DNA from: a bacterium
GTDB lineage: Bacteria; Latescibacterota; UBA2968; GCA-2709665
Length of the DNA: 40,946 nt
Assembly (NCBI GenBank): GCA_027619145.1
Contig: JAQCGA010000001.1
Location: 1 to 40,946 of the forward strand
Reading direction: 5' to 3'
A program made the translations under genes and the position numbers. Positions 28,624 to 35,950 of this stretch are shown here, one piece after another. Numbering within the stretch: the first letter of the stretch is position 1; the number at the start of each line of letters is the position of its first letter. The notes below the pieces were generated by a model. The model searched no databases. It was not told the origin of the DNA and worked only from the letters and a program-made list of their open reading frames with translations.

Positions 28624-28854
28624 TTGCTTGAAAAACAGGCCCTGGTCGGGTCTGCGCTTCAGAAATTAGATAAAGTATTGTAAACATTAATTTTAAACAA
28701 GAAAAACCGAGACGCGCACAGAGCTCTTGTGGGGGGACAATATTAGAAGTAAGGGTAAAATCCTGGATTCAATGAGATCGTGCCTTAAAATGCCTTATGG
28801 GTGCCTTCAATTGGATTCGTGCTTGATCGATTTGCAGAAAGGTCAAAAAAGTGT
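28624..28854. other. Intergenic region upstream of the mutase gene
   Basis: No gene is supported. The AT-rich part at about 28665-28705 should hold the mutase promoter on the minus strand; TTGTTT and TACTTT with 17-nt spacing fit only weakly. Confidence 0.4.
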
Positions 28855-28879
28855 AAAAAAAACAGCCATAGCGTGGCTG
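28855..28879 (-). terminator. Terminator of the XRE regulator gene
   Basis: On the minus strand CAGCCA, a 5-nt loop and TGGCTG are followed at once by eight T residues, 40 bp past the stop of the regulator gene. Confidence 0.9.
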
Positions 28880-28918
28880 GGGTGATGAAAGACAAGATGG
28901 AACATCCGGCAACGTGCA

Positions 28919-29419
28919 TTATGGAATACCGGCCATGGCTTTGGCCGTGTTCAACAAGGCTTCCCATTGTTGTGGCGTCATCTGTCGGGCAACCCGAATC
29001 AAGGAGGGTAAATCTCGTTCCGACATGGAAACCGCATCTACAAGAGCAGCTCGCCAGGCTTCATCTTTAAGAATGCTTCGAAGCTCGGGTTGTTCGAGCG
29101 CGGCAAAAAGCTCGGGATCGAGAAGATCCCGATTGGAAAGAAGCTTGCCAACGATTGGATCGGTGAGCAATTTGTCCATCTGCTGAAAGAGTTGTCGAAC
29201 CTGGGAGGACTCCGCGCGCTCCAGGTATGCGGCAATGAGAAGCTTTCTAACGTCAAGCTCCAGAATCTTGGCAAGCTTCAGGCAGAGCTCTTCAGATGGT
29301 ATCCGCTCCCCCTTTTCAATCTGACCTATGTATGTGCCCCACACGCCGATCTGCTCACCCAGGCTTTGCTGGCTAAACCGTCCTTTGCGGGCTTCTTTGA
29401 TCATGGAGCCAAACCCCAT
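28919..29419 (-). CDS. XRE-family helix-turn-helix transcriptional regulator
   Basis: The 166-residue protein (from the ATG at 29417-29419, 5 bp after GGAGG) has an N-terminal XRE-type helix-turn-helix at about residues 5-60: MIKEARKGRFSQQSLGEQIG, then WGTYIGQIEKGERIPSEELC and LKLAKILELD. The remaining 100 residues are mostly helical with no family I recognise (repeated LL, DPELFAALEQPELRSIL and so on). It may be a dimerisation or sensor part. An inverted repeat over its own promoter suggests self-control. It diverges from the promoter of a structured RNA, which it could also control. Confidence 0.82.
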   Translation of the reverse strand: MGFGSMIKEARKGRFSQQSLGEQIGVWGTYIGQIEKGERIPSEELCLKLAKILELDVRKLLIAAYLERAESSQVRQLFQQMDKLLTDPIVGKLLSNRDLLDPELFAALEQPELRSILKDEAWRAALVDAVSMSERDLPSLIRVARQMTPQQWEALLNTAKAMAGIP

Positions 29420-29438
29420 CACATCCTCCTCCGGGTCA

Positions 29439-29486
29439 ATTGTATTGCGGACTGTACAATATCATATGAAAAGGCGGCCGTGGCAA
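29439..29486 (-). promoter_or_regulatory. Promoter of the XRE regulator with overlapping inverted repeat
   Basis: On the minus strand TTGCCA (29481-29486), 17 nt, then GATATT (29458-29463). The inverted repeat ATTGTA-N10-TACAAT (29439-29444 and 29455-29460) covers the -10 box and the start region, as expected for an autorepressor operator. Confidence 0.6.
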
Positions 29487-29540
29487 GGCAAAAACCAACC
29501 CGATCTACACAAAAGCGTGTGATGGAGAAAAGATTTCTTC

Positions 29541-29569
29541 TTGACAGCACACACTAGAGAGCGTATATT
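29541..29569 (+). promoter_or_regulatory. Strong promoter reading into the structured noncoding region
   Basis: TTGACA (29541-29546), a 17-nt spacer and TATATT (29564-29569), matching the best promoters in the window. The RNA would start near 29576. No ribosome site or gene follows for about 370 bp. Confidence 0.88.
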
Positions 29570-29575
29570 TTTCTA

Positions 29576-29797
29576 TACCCTTCCGGCACTCCCCAGCCGG
29601 AAGGCCATACACACAAGCTAGTGTGTGTATGCGTGGGTCGTAAGATCCACGCTTGCAGGGAGATATGAAAACCTAAGATCATTAGACTCTTAAGTTTTCA
29701 GTCTCACCCTACGTGGGGAGGGTAAGATCAGCCTTGCTCATTTTCCCTTTTCTCCCCTGATCTGCCTCATCAGCCCTCCCCACATTTCCCCTTTTTT
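29576..29797 (+). ncRNA. Candidate structured noncoding RNA of about 220 nt, family not recognised
   Basis: The transcript from the strong promoter folds into five successive hairpins. (1) A 9-bp stem CCTTCCGGC/GCCGGAAGG, 29579-29604. (2) ATACACAC/GTGTGTAT, 29607-29630. (3) A 9-bp stem capped by a GTAA tetraloop of the GNRA type, 29631-29652. (4) A composite stem with GAAAAC/GTTTTC and an inner CTAAGA helix, about 29657-29709. (5) A long arm GTGGGGAGGG/CCCTCCCCAC (29713-29783) with an inner GATCAG/CTGATC. Six T residues follow at 29792-29797. I could not fit it to tmRNA, RNase P RNA, SRP RNA or 6S RNA. It could be a free RNA or a leader for the genes at 29947 and 30150. Confidence 0.7.
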
Positions 29798-29946
29798 ATA
29801 TCGACACTGCTTTTCGGGGCGGTCTCCGTCAGGCCCTGGGTGAAGTGTTTGTATCAGGAATTTACCTGGATATTCTGAGGTAAGTTCTTTTACAAGCACA
29901 GCGGGCCGGAGGTTTGTCCGTCAAGTTCTGAGCATGGAGGAGTTCA
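29798..29946. other. Spacer between the structured RNA and the small membrane protein gene
   Basis: No supported coding sequence or clear promoter. It ends with GGAGGAG at 29936-29942, which serves the small gene that follows. Confidence 0.4.
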
Positions 29947-30093
29947 TTGCCTGCTACGCACGATTTGCGCCGCACAGACAGAACCATTAAGGAAACCCCA
30001 AGGCGGCGATCGGAGGTTGCCTTTTTTCTCCTGGTGTTGGGTGCGGGTACCTGGATGTTGTTGTCTGTTCTGTTTGGATTGATTTCGAAATAA
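29947..30093 (+). CDS. Small single-span membrane protein (48 residues), function unknown
   Basis: A TTG at 29947 follows GGAGGAG by 4 bp and opens a 48-codon frame. The product has a polar, Arg-rich N-terminus (residues 6-21, with RRTDRTIKETPRRR) and one hydrophobic helix at about 24-46 (VAFFLLVLGAGTWMLLSVLF). By the positive-inside rule the N-terminus faces the cytoplasm. I do not recognise the family. It lies 56 bp before a coiled-coil protein gene on the same strand, so the two are probably co-transcribed. The TTG start makes the exact beginning uncertain; another TTG lies six codons in. Confidence 0.6.
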   Translation: MPATHDLRRTDRTIKETPRRRSEVAFFLLVLGAGTWMLLSVLFGLISK

Positions 30094-30149
30094 CCCGAGA
30101 GTTCAGGATTTGTTGCCGAAACAGGGCTTTGCATACAGGAGAACGCAAC

Positions 30150-30491
30150 ATGGCGCTGGACATCGCAGACCTGGATTTGATTCGAAAAACCGTACAGGAA
30201 GTCGTTGAGACTTCTCAAGAGCGGTTGGCGCAGATGGTAGCCAAGCAGACGGTGGCCGTTCAAGATGAGGTGCGTGGGATTCAAGATGCCCTTCGAAAAG
30301 CCAGCAGTCACCAGGCGCAGGTTGAAGCAGATCTAGCGGATCTGAATCGAACTTCCGAAGTACTCAGGCGGCGCGTACAAAATATTCACGACCATATCAA
30401 TAATATGAATCTTCCAGACCGAGAGTTTACCCTTCGTCTTGGGCATCTGGAGCGAGAGGTTGCGGAGATTCGGCAGCGTCTTGCCATTTGA
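30150..30491 (+). CDS. Coiled-coil protein, function unknown
   Basis: From the ATG at 30150 (AGGAG 8 bp upstream) the product is 113 residues with no signal peptide or membrane segment. Nearly all of it looks like a coiled coil: LIRKTVQEVVETSQERLAQM, then VQDEVRGIQDALRKASSHQA, then a C-terminal LGHLEREVAEIRQRLAI. The amount of Gln, Glu, Asp and Arg is high. I cannot assign a family. A reading from 30129 adds seven residues and is less likely. It follows the small membrane protein gene and ends before a very strong terminator, so the two form a likely pair. Confidence 0.75.
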   Translation: MALDIADLDLIRKTVQEVVETSQERLAQMVAKQTVAVQDEVRGIQDALRKASSHQAQVEADLADLNRTSEVLRRRVQNIHDHINNMNLPDREFTLRLGHLEREVAEIRQRLAI

Positions 30492-30500
30492 GGTTGAACA

Positions 30501-30546
30501 AAAAAAGAGAAGGCGGCCAGAATAAACCGGCCGCCTTCTCTTTTTT
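30501..30546. terminator. Strong bidirectional terminator
   Basis: An 18-bp perfect stem (six A, then GAGAAGGCGGCC, with its complement at 30529-30546) around a 10-nt loop. It ends both the coiled-coil gene and the convergent FAH-family gene. Confidence 0.95.
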
Positions 30547-30557
30547 GTTTCTATAAA

Positions 30558-31412
30558 TTACACAACAGGGTTTTCGATTCGCCCAATACTGTCAACCTCG
30601 CAAGCAACAGTGTCCCCTGGTTTGAGCCAGAGTTGCGGGGTCCGGCCCATGCCTACGCCTGGAGGGGTCCCTGTAAATAGAAGGTCGCCAGGAGAAAGGG
30701 TGAAAACCTGCGACAGGTAGTAAATCAGATGTTCAATCTTAAATATAAGCTGATCTGTCTTGGAATTCTGGACCGTTTCACCGTTGACAATACAGCGGAT
30801 GCCGAGATCGTGGGGGTTGGGGATCTCATCGGTCGTAACAATATGTGGACCAAGAGGGGCAAATGTATCAAAAGTTTTGCCCAGAAGCCATTGGCCGGCC
30901 GGTTTTTCCAATTGGAAATCTCTGGCACTGACGTCGTGCCCCACGGTGTACCCAAACACGTGATCGAGAGCCTTCGCTTCTGGAATGTTCTTGCCAGATT
31001 TGCCAATGACCACCACCAGTTCCACCTCATAATCCAGCTTGGATGAAGATCGAGGCGCTTCGATGGCATCCCCAGGACCGATGATACATGAAGCAAATTT
31101 GGAGAAAACCACTGGTTCGGGAGGAATCGGCATGTTGCTTTCGGCAGCATGGTCGGCATAGTTCAGGCCAATACAAATTACTTTTTGGGGGTTGCTCACC
31201 GGGGCAAGGACGCGGATTAGATCCGCGCTGACGGTTGCGGCTCCAGATTCAACAGCGCGCTGCGCGGCCTGGAGTGCGCCTGAGCCAGCTTCGATGAAGC
31301 CAACTATGTCTGAAGGAATGGACGCATCTGCACGGTTCAAATCCACAACCGAATTGCCCTTGCGGGCGCCAAGCCGGGTTTCACCATTGTGCTCAAAACG
31401 AAGAAGCTGCAT
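30558..31412 (-). CDS. Fumarylacetoacetate hydrolase (FAH) family protein
   Basis: The 284-residue protein has the FAH-family catalytic core: KVICIGLNYADHAAES, PVVFSKFASCIIGPGDAI, and the metal site LDYEVELVVVIGK (Glu-x-Glu). It then has FGYTVGHDVSARDFQ, GQWLLGKTFDTFAPLGP and the terminal LFTGTPPGVG. Members split or decarboxylate 2-keto acids (acylpyruvases, hydratases, oxaloacetate decarboxylases); the exact substrate cannot be told from sequence. The N-terminal 60 residues are the usual small leading domain. It lies 59 bp downstream of fumC on the same strand, so a role with C4 acids such as oxaloacetate is a reasonable guess only. Confidence 0.88.
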   Translation of the reverse strand: MQLLRFEHNGETRLGARKGNSVVDLNRADASIPSDIVGFIEAGSGALQAAQRAVESGAATVSADLIRVLAPVSNPQKVICIGLNYADHAAESNMPIPPEPVVFSKFASCIIGPGDAIEAPRSSSKLDYEVELVVVIGKSGKNIPEAKALDHVFGYTVGHDVSARDFQLEKPAGQWLLGKTFDTFAPLGPHIVTTDEIPNPHDLGIRCIVNGETVQNSKTDQLIFKIEHLIYYLSQVFTLSPGDLLFTGTPPGVGMGRTPQLWLKPGDTVACEVDSIGRIENPVV

Positions 31413-31471
31413 AAGAGATTCCTTATTTCAAGAATGAAAAGAAACTACCGCTGACGATACAGGGATGCAGG

Positions 31472-32863
31472 TCAGGCCGAAGGACCGGTCATTTGATCCG
31501 GTCTGACGAGCTGGTCGAATTCGGCTTCCGTTAACAGGTCAAGGGCTGCAGCGGCTTCACGAAGAGTAAGGCTGTCCGTAAAAGCCTTCTTGGCCACTTT
31601 GGCAGCATTATCGTACCCAATATGAGGGTTGAGCGCAGTTACGAGCATCAATGACTGCTTCAAATGGCGGGAAATGTTTTCTTTGTTGGGTTCAATGCCA
31701 ACCGCACAGTGATCATTAAAAGACTGGCAAGAATCGGCAAGGAGCCGAATTGATTGAAGAAGATTGTAAATTAACACTGGCTTAAAGACGTTCAGCTCGA
31801 AGTTCCCTGAAGCCCCGGCAAACCCAATGGTTGCATCGTTACCAAGCACCTGAGCTGCTACCATGGTCATTGCCTCACATTGGGTCGGATTGACCTTGCC
31901 AGGCATAATTGAACTTCCGGGCTCATTGGCCGGCAGGCTGAGTTCGCCAATACCACATCGTGGACCGGAAGCCAACCAGCGGACATCGTTGGCAATTTTC
32001 ATCAAAGAACAGGCCAGTGTTTTTAAGGCACCACTGGTTTCGACAATTGCATCGTGGGCCGCGAGCGCCTCAAATTTATTAGGGGCTGAAACAAACGGAA
32101 GATCGGTAAGGTTGGCAATTGTCGCTGCTGACCGATCGGCAAATTCGGGATGTGTATTGAGGCCAGTGCCTACTGCGGTTCCACCGAGGGCCAGCTCGTA
32201 AATATTTGGAAGACAACGTTCAATACGCCCCAGGCCATTGGACAACTGGGTGACATATCCCGAGAATTCCTGGCCCAGTGTCAGAGGAACAGCGTCCATC
32301 AGGTGGGTGCGACCAATCTTAATGATATCGGAAAACTCGGCTGCCTTTGCTGACAGAGTATCACGCAACTGCCGAACCATCGGTAAAAGTCGGCGATTGA
32401 TTTCCGTAGCTGCCGCAATATGCATGGCAGTTGGAAACGTATCATTAGATGATTGGGCCATATTGACATGGTCGTTCGGATGTACGGGTTTCTTGCTTCC
32501 CATCTTCCCACCAGCCAGTTCGATGGCCCGGTTGGAGATCACTTCATTGGTATTCATATTCGTCTGGGTTCCGCTGCCTGTTTGCCAGATGCGGAGGGGA
32601 AAGTGATCGTCGAGTTTGCCTTCGATGACCTCGTCCGCGGCGCGTACTAGAAGGTTGCAAAGGTCGTTCGGAAGGTTCCCGAGTTCGCAGTTGACAAGGG
32701 CGGCCGCTTTTTTTAGTGTACCCAGGGCCCGGATTAATTCGCGGGGCATGCGCTCTTCGCCAATGTCAAAATGAATGAGCGAACGCGCGGTCTGGGCTCC
32801 ATAGTATCGGTCGTCTGGAACCTGAATTTCGCCCATGCTGTCGGTTTCAACGCGGTGTGTCAT
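31472..32863 (-). CDS. fumC: Fumarate hydratase, class II
   Basis: The 463-residue enzyme interconverts fumarate and malate. It carries [39 protein letters not shown] and the flexible catalytic loop [16 protein letters not shown] ribosome site lies about 8 bp before the ATG. The class II form needs no iron-sulfur cluster. It is followed by a FAH-family gene in the same direction. Upstream, on the opposite strand, lies a relic of isocitrate dehydrogenase, which suggests this was once a larger citric-acid-cycle locus. Confidence 0.96.
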   Translation of the reverse strand: MTHRVETDSMGEIQVPDDRYYGAQTARSLIHFDIGEERMPRELIRALGTLKKAAALVNCELGNLPNDLCNLLVRAADEVIEGKLDDHFPLRIWQTGSGTQTNMNTNEVISNRAIELAGGKMGSKKPVHPNDHVNMAQSSNDTFPTAMHIAAATEINRRLLPMVRQLRDTLSAKAAEFSDIIKIGRTHLMDAVPLTLGQEFSGYVTQLSNGLGRIERCLPNIYELALGGTAVGTGLNTHPEFADRSAATIANLTDLPFVSAPNKFEALAAHDAIVETSGALKTLACSLMKIANDVRWLASGPRCGIGELSLPANEPGSSIMPGKVNPTQCEAMTMVAAQVLGNDATIGFAGASGNFELNVFKPVLIYNLLQSIRLLADSCQSFNDHCAVGIEPNKENISRHLKQSLMLVTALNPHIGYDNAAKVAKKAFTDSLTLREAAAALDLLTEAEFDQLVRPDQMTGPSA

Positions 32864-33006
32864 AGCCTGTCTCCAGGAAAAAAGAATCTAAAGTTTGGAT
32901 GCCGAAACCGGAAAAACCGTAAAAGAGAAGAAACAAAAAGTACATCCCGGAGCGGGCGGTGTCAAGTGAATTCCGGGAGCTAAAAGAATCGCAGATTCAT
33001 TCCGAT

Positions 33007-33132
33007 CTGGAAATCGGTGGATGGATTCGGAGCTTGAATGTGGCGTTGCGACAAATGCTGGATCTCTACGTATGCCTGAGGCCCGTGCGGTGGTTCAGCG
33101 GTGTGCCCAGCCCGGTCAAACACCCTGAATCG
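33007..33132 (+). pseudogene. Relic of NADP-type isocitrate dehydrogenase (about 40 codons)
   Basis: In the plus frame that opens at 32959, codons 17-58 read [20 protein letters not shown] and then [20 protein letters not shown]. This is very close to the family stretch ([20 protein letters not shown], then LRPVRYF-GVPSPVK-PE) just before the conserved phospho-site region. The sequence before and after is not isocitrate dehydrogenase in any frame I read, and the frame ends at 33189. The rest of the gene is missing, so this is a fragment, not a working enzyme. The flanks from 32864 to 33306 hold nothing else I can support as a gene. Confidence 0.75.
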
Positions 33133-33306
33133 GTTGGGGGGTGTACGCTTGCCCCAAAAGGCAAACCCAAAGACGCGAACATGCGATGACAGAAATTGCT
33201 TGAAACAAACCTCTATATCAAGGGATCAAATGGTAAGGTGTAAGCAGAAGGATGACAAAATGAAACCTCAGGTCGATGAATAGACACCAGAGATGTGGGG
33301 GGAACC

Positions 33307-33465
33307 ATGAGATTACAATCAGCTTGGTGGATGGTATGTGCGGTTTTGCTGCTTCAAGGTTGCAGCGAAAGTGGACCTCAGCAAGAAGAGGCGCAGGGCG
33401 AAGAAAAGCACAAAAAAAAGGAAGCACCACCTGAAAAGGAAGACCATAAAAAAACGAATTTCTGA
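33307..33465 (+). CDS. Tiny Lys/Glu-rich lipoprotein (52 residues)
   Basis: An ATG at 33307, with GGGGGG just upstream, opens 52 codons. The product begins MRLQSAWWMVCAVLLLQGCS, a short signal peptide with a lipobox LQGC, so Cys19 would be lipidated. The mature part of about 33 residues is highly charged (runs such as EEKHKKK and EKEDHKK) and probably disordered. Its TGA overlaps the ATG of the cyclophilin gene by one base (TGATG), which indicates coupled translation. I know no family. It may be a small envelope lipoprotein partnered with the isomerase. Confidence 0.75.
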   Translation: MRLQSAWWMVCAVLLLQGCSESGPQQEEAQGEEKHKKKEAPPEKEDHKKTNF

Positions 33466-33983
33466 TGGCTCAAATGCAGGGCCTACGGACAAAAATTGTG
33501 ACGAATTATGGAGAGATCGAGCTGCAGTTTTTCCCGGAAAAAGCACCCGTGCATTGTTTTGCATTTATCATTCGCGCAGAAAGTGGATTTTACGATGGCC
33601 AACTGTTTCATCGGGTTGTGCCTGGGTTTATGATACAGGGTGGAGACCCCAACAGCACGGACGAAGATCCGTATAACGATGGTCGGGGCAAACCGATCGT
33701 GGCCATCCCCCACGAATTCAACGATCTGGAGCATACCCGAGGGCGGCTGTCCATGGCCCGCGTAGCCAATGTAGCGATTGGGGCGGGTTCACAGTTTTTT
33801 ATTTTGCAAAAAGACACACACAGGCTGGATGGGAATTATACGGTTTTCGGAGAAGTTGTTTCGGGGATAGATGTGGTTGATCAGATTGCAGGTGTTGAAA
33901 CCGAAGAGAAGGATCCGGAATTAAAAAACCGTCCGGTGAAGCCGGTGGTCATTCAAAAAATGATCGTGTACACCCGTCCATAA
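33465..33983 (+). CDS. Cyclophilin-type peptidyl-prolyl cis-trans isomerase
   Basis: The 172-residue protein is a bacterial cyclophilin. The active-site stretch is FHRVVPGFMIQGGDP (Arg50, Phe55, Gln58), followed by GRLSMARVANVAIGAGSQFF and LDGNYTVFGEVVSGIDVVDQ. It catalyses proline isomerisation. No signal peptide is seen, so it is probably cytoplasmic unless the true start differs. It overlaps the stop of the upstream lipoprotein gene by one base. The C-terminal NRPVKPVVIQKMIVY is normal. Confidence 0.92.
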   Translation: MAQMQGLRTKIVTNYGEIELQFFPEKAPVHCFAFIIRAESGFYDGQLFHRVVPGFMIQGGDPNSTDEDPYNDGRGKPIVAIPHEFNDLEHTRGRLSMARVANVAIGAGSQFFILQKDTHRLDGNYTVFGEVVSGIDVVDQIAGVETEEKDPELKNRPVKPVVIQKMIVYTRP

Positions 33984-34329
33984 GTGATCCATCGACCAGG
34001 TTGTATGCTGTAGAGAGGCTCGGGACGACATCAGGTTCGCCCGGGCCTTCGCGTGTACTGGTTGGCCTTGTTTGGGCAAAAAAAGGTCCCAAGAAAATTA
34101 TCCACATATTATTCACATTGTGGATAATAGGGTAGGCCTCTGAGAACCAGATGATAAAAATCAGATTTATAATAGTTTATAAAAAATGAACATTACGTAC
34201 CCCACAATAATTCACTTATCTGTCTCAATAAATCAGAATGCACAAAAGAAAAATTGAACCCGCTAAATCCATCCTGAAAAGAAGAAAAAGAATGGGCGAA
34301 AAGACAGGAGAAAGGAACGAAGATTTCAC
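33984..34329. other. Noncoding region holding the second DnaA-box cluster
   Basis: No gene is supported. The left part (33984-34090) shows no clear element. The middle and right contain the DnaA boxes and AT-rich tract listed separately. Confidence 0.6.
34098..34190. other. Second DnaA-box cluster with adjacent AT-rich tract
   Basis: Three DnaA boxes occupy 30 bp: TTATCCACA at 34098-34106 (plus), TTATTCACA at 34109-34117 (plus, fits TTATNCACA) and TTATCCACA on the minus strand at 34119-34127. A very AT-rich tract runs from about 34150 to 34190 (TTTATAATAGTTTATAAAAA within it). This box-then-AT-tract layout resembles an origin, but it lies about 14.5 kb from the dnaA-dnaN origin region. Confidence 0.8.
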
Positions 34330-34358
34330 TTGCTCGGCATTCTGGATTATTCTATATT
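34330..34358 (+). promoter_or_regulatory. Promoter of the CDP-alcohol phosphotransferase gene
   Basis: TTGCTC (34330-34335), a 17-nt spacer and TATATT (34353-34358). Transcription would start near 34365. Confidence 0.7.
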
Positions 34359-34445
34359 TAACAAATTCAATAGTATCTGTACCACTCTCAAGTGAGAAAC
34401 ACCTGCCAAGCGTGGGTTCACATCTTAGCCCAGGGAAACGGGCGC

Positions 34446-35045
34446 GTGATAGAGAAGGTAAAAGAAGACGTTGCGGAGTTGCTTGAGCCGTCCACCCATT
34501 ACCTGGTAGAAAAACGGTTCCGACCCGATTTTCTGACGATGGTTGGGTTTGCCTTGAACGTGGGTGCAGCTGTTCTGTTTGGCATGGACCACCTGCGGTG
34601 GGCCGGGCTGGCTGTTCTGGTAGCTGGTGTATTCGATTTTTTGGACGGACAGGTCGCCCGAGCGGGCCGGAGCGCAACGACGTTTGGAGCGTTGTTGGAT
34701 TCCACTGTAGACAGGTATTCAGAAATTTTTGTGTGGTTCGGGATTGCTGTGAGTTTTATCCGGGCCGGATCGTTCTGGACCAGTTCTGCCATCTTTTTTG
34801 CCCTGGCTGGATCCCTGATGGTCAGCTACGTGAGAGCACGCGCAGAGGGGTTGGGCGAAGAGTGTAAGGTGGGTTTCATGCAACGTCCGGAGCGAGTGAT
34901 TGCCATTGGGGTAGGCGCACTCGTGGGTGAAATTGGGTTGACAGTAGCGGTCTGGGCAATTGCAACCCTGTCCAATTTTACGGCATTGCACCGGGTATTG
35001 TATTTCCGGAAGAATTCCAAAAGTCCTGACAAGCCAGGTTTGTAA
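34446..35045 (+). CDS. CDP-alcohol phosphatidyltransferase family membrane enzyme
   Basis: The product is 199 residues from the GTG at 34446. It carries the family metal motif as DFLDGQVAR, then eight residues, then GALLDSTVD, with all four Asp present. Several membrane helices surround it (FALNVGAAVLFGM, AGLAVLVAGVF, SAIFFALAGSLMVSY, IAIGVGALVGEIGLTVAVWA). The family joins a CDP-lipid or CDP-alcohol to an acceptor in phospholipid synthesis. The acceptor cannot be told from sequence; it could be glycerol phosphate, inositol phosphate or another alcohol. An upstream GTG at 34392 gives 18 more residues but lacks a ribosome site. Confidence 0.85.
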   Translation: MIEKVKEDVAELLEPSTHYLVEKRFRPDFLTMVGFALNVGAAVLFGMDHLRWAGLAVLVAGVFDFLDGQVARAGRSATTFGALLDSTVDRYSEIFVWFGIAVSFIRAGSFWTSSAIFFALAGSLMVSYVRARAEGLGEECKVGFMQRPERVIAIGVGALVGEIGLTVAVWAIATLSNFTALHRVLYFRKNSKSPDKPGL

Positions 35046-35106
35046 ACACAGGCCGGTTCCAACGCCACGTTGAATCGTTACTTATCACATCAGCCAAACC
35101 GTGCGG

Positions 35107-35130
35107 CCCGGGGGTTCCACCGGGTCTTTT
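35107..35130 (+). terminator. Probable terminator between the phosphotransferase gene and tmk
   Basis: CCCGG and CCGGG pair around an 8-nt loop and are followed by TCTTTTCGTTTTC. The stem is short, so read-through is likely. Confidence 0.5.
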
Positions 35131-35211
35131 CGTTTTCGGTTGTCTTAGCGGCTCGGGTTGTCTGTGAAACCGGTGAAGGATTGAGCCCAGGTCGAACGGA
35201 GAAACAAACCC

Positions 35212-35832
35212 GTGAAGGGCGCATTTATTACATTTGAAGGGATTGACAAAAGCGGGAAATCGACCCAGGCGGAGACGCTTCTGGCGCGGCTCCGGGCTTC
35301 TGGCCGCGAGGTTGTGTTTACACGGGAGCCAGGGGGCACGGAATTGGGCCGTGAGATTCGACACCTGGTGTTGAACCGGGAAGAGGCCCCCGCACCTGTG
35401 ACCGAAATGCTCTTGTTTGCTGCAGACCGCGGGGAGCACGTTGAAACTCTGGTTCGACCTGCCCTGGCGAGTGGCAAAATTGTGATTTGTGACCGGTACA
35501 TAGACTCTACAATAGCATACCAGGGATACGGCTTGAACATAGACCGGGAGAAATTGCAGACCATCCAGGAGATTGCCACCGGGGGGCTACAACCAGATCT
35601 TACCGTACTTGTAGATATTGATATTGAGACCGCACGGGCGCGAGGACTGGGGAAGGATGCCGATCGGTTGGAGAAAGCGAGCGATGCGTTTTTCAACCGG
35701 GTGCGTACGGGCTACCTGGAACTTTGCCAGAAGGATCCTGTTCGAATCATGCGTGTAGATGGAACCCAAAAGGTGGAAGAACTCTCCAATCAGATTTACA
35801 AAGAAATCCAAAATCGAAAATACATAAAATAA
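35212..35832 (+). CDS. tmk: Thymidylate kinase
   Basis: The 206-residue enzyme phosphorylates dTMP to dTDP. It has the P-loop GIDKSGKST (residues 10-18), TREPGGTELGREIR, the DRY motif in CDRYIDSTIAYQGYG and the LID region around GKDADRLEKASDAFFNRV. The start is GTG with CGGAG upstream. The P-loop has Lys where many bacterial enzymes have Gly (GxDGAGKST), which is still compatible with function. A processing protease gene follows in the same direction, 118 bp on. Confidence 0.96.
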   Translation: MKGAFITFEGIDKSGKSTQAETLLARLRASGREVVFTREPGGTELGREIRHLVLNREEAPAPVTEMLLFAADRGEHVETLVRPALASGKIVICDRYIDSTIAYQGYGLNIDREKLQTIQEIATGGLQPDLTVLVDIDIETARARGLGKDADRLEKASDAFFNRVRTGYLELCQKDPVRIMRVDGTQKVEELSNQIYKEIQNRKYIK

Positions 35833-35950
35833 CTACCCGAAGGGTGGGGAACTCCCATAGAGGGCAGTGCGTCTAAAATTTGGACTCGAATCCGTCGGGC
35901 CCAGGACGATAAACCATTCTCAAGATACGTACTCACGGTGGAGGCACCGG

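Noticed and set aside
29576..29797. Assigning the structured RNA to tmRNA, RNase P, SRP or 6S RNA
   Set aside because: No tRNA-like ends or tag frame, no P4 core motifs, no SRP GGAA tetraloop domain, and multiple hairpins instead of the single open-bubble rod of 6S RNA.
32959..33189. Treating the whole 76-codon frame as a gene
   Set aside because: Only codons 17-58 resemble a known protein (isocitrate dehydrogenase); the ends are random, so it is a relic.
34238..34486. Basic 82-codon frame before the phosphotransferase gene
   Set aside because: It runs through the promoter at 34330-34358 and overlaps the true start in another frame; the composition reflects AT-rich DNA.
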